64,000 nucleotides of DNA from Prevotella sp. E2-28 (GTDB taxonomy: Bacteria; Bacteroidota; Bacteroidia; Bacteroidales; Bacteroidaceae), in NCBI RefSeq assembly GCF_022024055.1, contig NZ_CP091788.1, forward strand, positions 3,348,001 to 3,412,000, read 5' to 3'. The notes beneath the pieces are model-generated. The model was not told the origin of the DNA. It did no database searches and worked only from the letters and a program-made list of their open reading frames with translations. The position numbers and the translations under genes were made by a program. Positions 61,096 to 64,000 of the stretch are shown here, one piece after another (position 1 is the stretch's first letter; every line of letters begins with the position of its first letter).

Positions 61096-62067
61096 ATGAT
61101 ACAAGCAATGATACAACTGAGCCGCTGGCTCGCAGGCAATGCCTCGCTATTTATTATCGCCATTGCCATACTGACCTTCTTTCTGCCTGAACTCTTCATG
61201 TGGGTGAGAGGCACCACGCAGACCGTCATTCTTGGCATTATCATGCTGACGATGGGACTAACGCTGACTACTGATGATTTCCGCATACTAGCCCGCAGGC
61301 CTCTGGATATTCTTTTAGGTACGTGCGCACAATTTCTCATCATGCCATGCGTCGCCTACCTGTTAACACGAGTGTTTCACCTGGAACCAGCCTTAGCATT
61401 GGGCATATTGCTGGTGGGATGCTGTCCTGGTGGTGTGTCGAGCAACATCATGTCGTATCTCTGTCATGGTGATGTAGCCTTCTCGGTGGGCATGACCTGC
61501 GCTTCTACCTTACTTGCCCCCGTAATGACTCCCATGTTGATGCAACTCACAGCTGGAGAGATCATAGAAATAGATGCCATCGGCATGTTCCTGAACATTC
61601 TGATAGTAACGATTATCCCTGTTGGAATCGGCTGTTTCTTGAATTATACCTATTCCAAGAGCAAGCATTTCCCTACCATACAAAGCCTGATGCCCGGCCT
61701 CAGTGTGATAAGTTTGGCCTGCATCGTAGGTGGGGTTATTTCAACAGTACACGATGATTTGATAGCTCGCGGACTGTGGCTCTTCCTCTGGACCTTTGCG
61801 GTGGTGTTCTGTCACAACACACTGGGGTATATCCTCGGCTATACGGCAGGTCGCATAGCTGGCTTTAATCAAGCAAAGAAGCGCACCATCAGTATCGAGG
61901 TGGGTATGCAGAATGCGGGACTCGCCACAGTTCTTGCCGGCAACTTCTTTGCCGCCCAGCCATTGGCCGTACTACCTTGCGCCATCAGTTGCGCTTGGCA
62001 TAGTATCAGTGGCACCATTCTGGCAGGCATCTTCCTCCGTTTTGATACCCGCAGATTAAAGCCCTAA
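61096..62067 (+). CDS. Bile acid:sodium symporter (BASS) family transporter
   Basis: This 323-residue inner-membrane protein has nine to ten hydrophobic segments. The BASS signatures are 'LLVGCCPGGVSSNIMSYLCH' (about 111-130) with 'GDVAFSVGMTCASTLLAPV', and 'TISIEVGMQNAGLATVLAG' (about 255-273), the crossover regions that bind sodium. Members carry bile acids, pantoate or other organic anions with sodium, and the substrate cannot be read from the sequence. It is transcribed from the promoter in the duplicated 86-bp segment. Confidence 0.9.
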   Translation: MIQAMIQLSRWLAGNASLFIIAIAILTFFLPELFMWVRGTTQTVILGIIMLTMGLTLTTDDFRILARRPLDILLGTCAQFLIMPCVAYLLTRVFHLEPALALGILLVGCCPGGVSSNIMSYLCHGDVAFSVGMTCASTLLAPVMTPMLMQLTAGEIIEIDAIGMFLNILIVTIIPVGIGCFLNYTYSKSKHFPTIQSLMPGLSVISLACIVGGVISTVHDDLIARGLWLFLWTFAVVFCHNTLGYILGYTAGRIAGFNQAKKRTISIEVGMQNAGLATVLAGNFFAAQPLAVLPCAISCAWHSISGTILAGIFLRFDTRRLKP

Positions 62068-62108
62068 CTGCTCGTTAAAAACTTTTTGGTAACTTTCATT
62101 GTTTTGTC

Positions 62109-62139
62109 TTGGTCATTTCATGTATTTGATGTACCTTTG
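62109..62139 (+). promoter_or_regulatory. Promoter of the 62.25-kb gene
   Basis: TTG (62109-62111), a 20-base spacer and TACCTTTG (62132-62139). The predicted leader is about 105 bases, much longer than its neighbours' and strongly structured. Confidence 0.68.
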
Positions 62140-62168
62140 CAGCCGAATGATTTAGATTTCCCCCCGAT

Positions 62169-62248
62169 ATTGTAACAATAACACGTTGTGACCAACACCA
62201 ACTTTTGTAAAGCTGGTGAAGGGTCGGTCTTTGATTTATTGTTACAAT
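62169..62248 (+). promoter_or_regulatory. Structured leader RNA abutting the start codon
   Basis: ATTGTAACAATAA (62169-62181) pairs perfectly with TTATTGTTACAAT (62236-62248), ending one base before the ATG. Inside, GACC (62190-62193) pairs with GGTC (62222-62225). A hairpin CACCAACTTT (62196-62205) pairs with AAAGCTGGTG (62209-62218) with one mismatch and a three-base loop. The ribosome entry region is thus in the outer stem. It looks like a cis-acting translation switch of no class I can recognise. Confidence 0.65.
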
Positions 62249-62249
62249 C

Positions 62250-62894
62250 ATGCGAAAAAGAATTCATGGAGAATGGGTGTGCCGATGCACATCCGATGGA
62301 TGCATGAAGCATCTGGAAGCACGCTTATTGCGTGAGTTGGTAAACCGTGAGATTCATCCCATCCGCTGTGCGGAGAGTTGTCGCCATAAGGCACAGATAG
62401 CCATAAGGCTGGGAGATCTATGTGCCGAGGCAGGTTACAGGTGGTGGGCCTTCAAGGTGTGGCGATTGGGTATGCATCTCGTTGCCAACAAAGACTACGA
62501 TGATTGGATAGCTGTCTATCTTAATCCGGAACGAGTGCGTTTGAGTTGGGTATTGAGTGAAGACCTCTGCCAACTTTTAGGCAGTAAGATTGATTCTCTC
62601 TGGCGCAGCATGGGGCATCCTGAAATGGCTTTTCACGAACAATGGGTTACTGCTGAATACGATTGGCTGTATCTGGAGAAGTTCGACTACTATCGCCAGG
62701 AGATTGACGATTACTGGGATGAAATCCTTAAAGATTATGAAGAGCAAAAAGAGACCGAGGCTATCTTCCGCGATGGCCTCGGTCTTTTTTTTAGATCAGC
62801 GACGTTTCATCGATGCCACCTTATCTTGCCGCATCGACCAATCTCTGCTTCTTTCGTTCCTAAATATCTTCTTTTCCATGCCTTGGAATCATGA
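62250..62894 (+). CDS. Unrecognised protein with Cys-containing N-terminus; reading frame crosses a terminator
   Basis: This 214-residue protein shows no family I recognise. The first 50 residues are basic and contain five Cys (11, 13, 18, 40, 44). Residues 45-165 are helical and aromatic ('LCAEAGYRWWAFKVWRLGMH', 'YYRQEIDDYWDEILKDYEEQ'). No signal peptide is present, so it is cytoplasmic. From about residue 168 the codons coincide with a strong intrinsic terminator, and the last 34 residues read like non-coding sequence. One extra T in the eight-T tract would create TAG right after the terminator. The true C-terminus is therefore doubtful. Expression is probably controlled by the structured leader. 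Confidence 0.55.
   Translation: MRKRIHGEWVCRCTSDGCMKHLEARLLRELVNREIHPIRCAESCRHKAQIAIRLGDLCAEAGYRWWAFKVWRLGMHLVANKDYDDWIAVYLNPERVRLSWVLSEDLCQLLGSKIDSLWRSMGHPEMAFHEQWVTAEYDWLYLEKFDYYRQEIDDYWDEILKDYEEQKETEAIFRDGLGLFFRSATFHRCHLILPHRPISASFVPKYLLFHALES
62753..62792 (+). terminator. Strong intrinsic terminator inside the preceding reading frame
   Basis: GACCGAGGC (62753-62761) pairs perfectly with GCCTCGGTC (62776-62784) and is followed by eight T (62785-62792). It lies about 100 bases before the stop codon of the frame in which it sits. Confidence 0.85.
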
Positions 62895-62950
62895 TTAGCC
62901 TGCAAAAGTAAGCATAAAAAAAATGGAATGAAGGTCGCAATGTACTAAAA

Positions 62951-62982
62951 AAAAGTCCCAGCCAAATCGGTTGGGGCTTTTA
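62951..62982. terminator. Second intrinsic terminator
   Basis: AAAAGTCCCAGCC pairs with GGTTGGGGCTTTT around a short loop (with G-T pairs). It lies 57 bases after the stop of the 62.25-kb frame. The gap 62895-63097 holds nothing else that I recognise. Confidence 0.75.
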
Positions 62983-63097
62983 ATATGGGGTTAATCAGTC
63001 TCTTTCTAGATTCCTTGAAGAAATCATAGACCTTTCACCTTAATCTCTAGCTCTTTTGTTTTTGTCTCAAGAATCTTTTCTTAACCCTTTTGATGTG

Positions 63098-63458
63098 GTA
63101 ATTACAAAAAATAAAAAACTTTTTAAAAGGGTTTCACATTCACTATAAATATATGAGAGTCATAAAGATATGGTGAACCCACATTTCAGCGCGCTAATAT
63201 TATATAAACCTTAGAGTTAGAAAAATAAGTCTAAGAGTTACAATCATAAGTCTTAGAGTTATTTTCATAAGTCATAGAGTTACAATCATAAGTCTTAGAG
63301 TTATTTTCATAAGTCATAGAGTTAGCACCTCCAACTCGCCGAGTTGTGATGTCCAACTTACCGAGTTGTGACCTTAAACCCACCAAGTTCGGAAGCCTTC
63401 AAAATGGGTTTCACCAAAATACGTTGTAAATGAATAATTTATGGTGACGGTGAAACCC
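63098..63458. repeat. Dispersed non-coding element, copy 2 (mini-palindrome array)
   Basis: This is homologous to 37358-37673, in opposite orientation on the map but in the same orientation relative to local transcription. In order it has GTAATTAC, AAAAGGGTTTCAC, a partner GTGAACCC, GCGCTAATATTA, an array (63209-63392) of about five 21-base TAAGTC..GAGTTA units plus 22-base units holding AACTCGCCGAGTT, then GGGTTTCACC, a spacer and GGTGAAACCC (63449-63458). The array has about two units more than copy 1. No coding potential is seen in 62895-63612. Confidence 0.85.
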
Positions 63459-63495
63459 AAAAACAATACTACAGGTGTCTTTGAAATCACCGCAC

Positions 63496-63582
63496 GGAAG
63501 TTCTAAGATCCTGTGTTAATATCGTTAAATCACTTTGAGCAATCAACTTCTTTGCGTAAATTTGCAAAATCAATCAAAGACC
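63496..63582 (+). repeat. Promoter-bearing direct repeat, copy B
   Basis: This is nearly identical to 60977-61062 (about three differences). It begins with the GGAAGTTCTAA end of the barrel gene and carries TTTG (63534-63537), 19 bases, TAAATTTG (63557-63564). It should drive the gene at 63613. Confidence 0.85.
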
Positions 63583-63612
63583 AAAACAATAACTATTAAA
63601 AATAGTACACCT

Positions 63613-64000
63613 ATGAAACATTTGATGTTTATAGCTATTTGTCTCATGAGTTCCATGTCACCGCTATCTGCAGCTAATAACGCAACAGGTCAGGTACAGG
63701 AAGAACCCATTGACACTGTGATTCCTAAGTTTCTCTCCAACGGTTATTTCTTCCGCGAAATGCCTAAACTGCCCGATGGCGAGAAAAGCATGTTGCGCCT
63801 AAAGGACAAGGAGGGCAACAGCGTCATCGTCATCAACGTCAACGCCACACTGCCCAAGTCCGTCATTCGCAAGGCCATCCCACGCGAGCAGGTTCACAAT
63901 GCCGACCAGTTCCTGAACGGCCTAAACACGATGGCTACAATGACCTCGCTGACAAGGGCTGGCGTCAAAGCCGACGGCACATGGTATTCGCCCAAGGAGG
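63613..64000 (+). CDS. Secreted protein of unknown function, cut by window edge
   Basis: The frame opens at the ATG at 63613 and runs out of the window after 129 codons. It has a signal peptide (MKHLMFIAICLMSSMSPLSA) followed by 'EEPIDTVIPKFLSNGYFFRE' and an alternating strand/helix region ('MLRLKDKEGNSVIVINVNAT'). The family is not recognised from this fragment. It starts 49 bases after the -7 box of the duplicated promoter, so it should be expressed like the BASS transporter gene. Confidence 0.7.
   Translation, partial: MKHLMFIAICLMSSMSPLSAANNATGQVQEEPIDTVIPKFLSNGYFFREMPKLPDGEKSMLRLKDKEGNSVIVINVNATLPKSVIRKAIPREQVHNADQFLNGLNTMATMTSLTRAGVKADGTWYSPKE

Overview
The window looks like a chromosomal segment of a Prevotella-type member of the Bacteroidales. 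The evidence is: Bacteroidetes promoters (TTTG, about 19-20 bases, then TAnnTTTG) upstream of many genes and no Shine-Dalgarno sequences; type V (Mfa/Fim-like) fimbriae; a hybrid two-component regulator; type IX secretion C-terminal tails of the form 'YDLQGRK...INGKKV.V'; and the housekeeping order DUF4271-hemD-rnpA-yidD-tyrS. No phage, insertion sequence, CRISPR array or rRNA is visible. One tRNA gene (Gln, anticodon TTG) is present.

Layout. (1) 1-10.8 kb, minus strand: a fimbrial operon with a DUF3575 protein, a DUF5119 anchor-like lipoprotein, three fimbrillin-family lipoproteins, a second DUF3575 protein, an OmpA-domain protein and a truncated outer-membrane protein. (2) 11-29 kb: core metabolism, with a Na/Pi cotransporter, a nucleoside kinase, KorAB (2-oxoacid:ferredoxin oxidoreductase), a dicarboxylate symporter, an M16 peptidase, a PAP2 phosphatase, MetK, DUF4271, HemD, RnpA, YidD, TyrS, a zinc-knuckle TonB protein and a radical SAM activase. 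(3) 29.1-29.85 kb: a non-coding repeat region and the tRNA. (4) 29.9-54 kb: a glycan/glycoprotein-degradation region with no SusC/SusD pair. It holds a GH146-like / S9 peptidase / GH127 operon, two HExxH secreted peptidase-like proteins, a CotH protein, a GH43 enzyme, a protein built of about five DUF4859-like modules, and a hybrid two-component regulator. (5) 54-57 kb: an ECF sigma / anti-sigma pair with a secreted protein. (6) 57.2-64 kb: a glutaminyl-cyclase-type M28 protein, DUF4294, an outer-membrane barrel with a ComEA-like helix-hairpin-helix, a BASS transporter, a gene with a structured leader, a large repeat and a truncated secreted protein.

The most interesting points are: (a) two beta-L-arabinofuranosidase-family enzymes sandwiching a proline-type S9 peptidase in one tight operon, which suggests attack on arabinosylated hydroxyproline-rich plant glycoproteins; (b) an unfamiliar non-coding element, present in two good copies (37.4 and 63.1 kb) and one diverged array (29.1 kb), made of 21-22-bp mini-palindrome units flanked by GGGTTTCACC/GGTGAAACCC hairpins; (c) a gene at 62.25 kb whose leader folds into a long stem abutting the start codon and whose reading frame runs through a strong intrinsic terminator; (d) an 86-bp promoter segment duplicated 2.5 kb apart. 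All family assignments come from reading motifs by eye. No database search was run.
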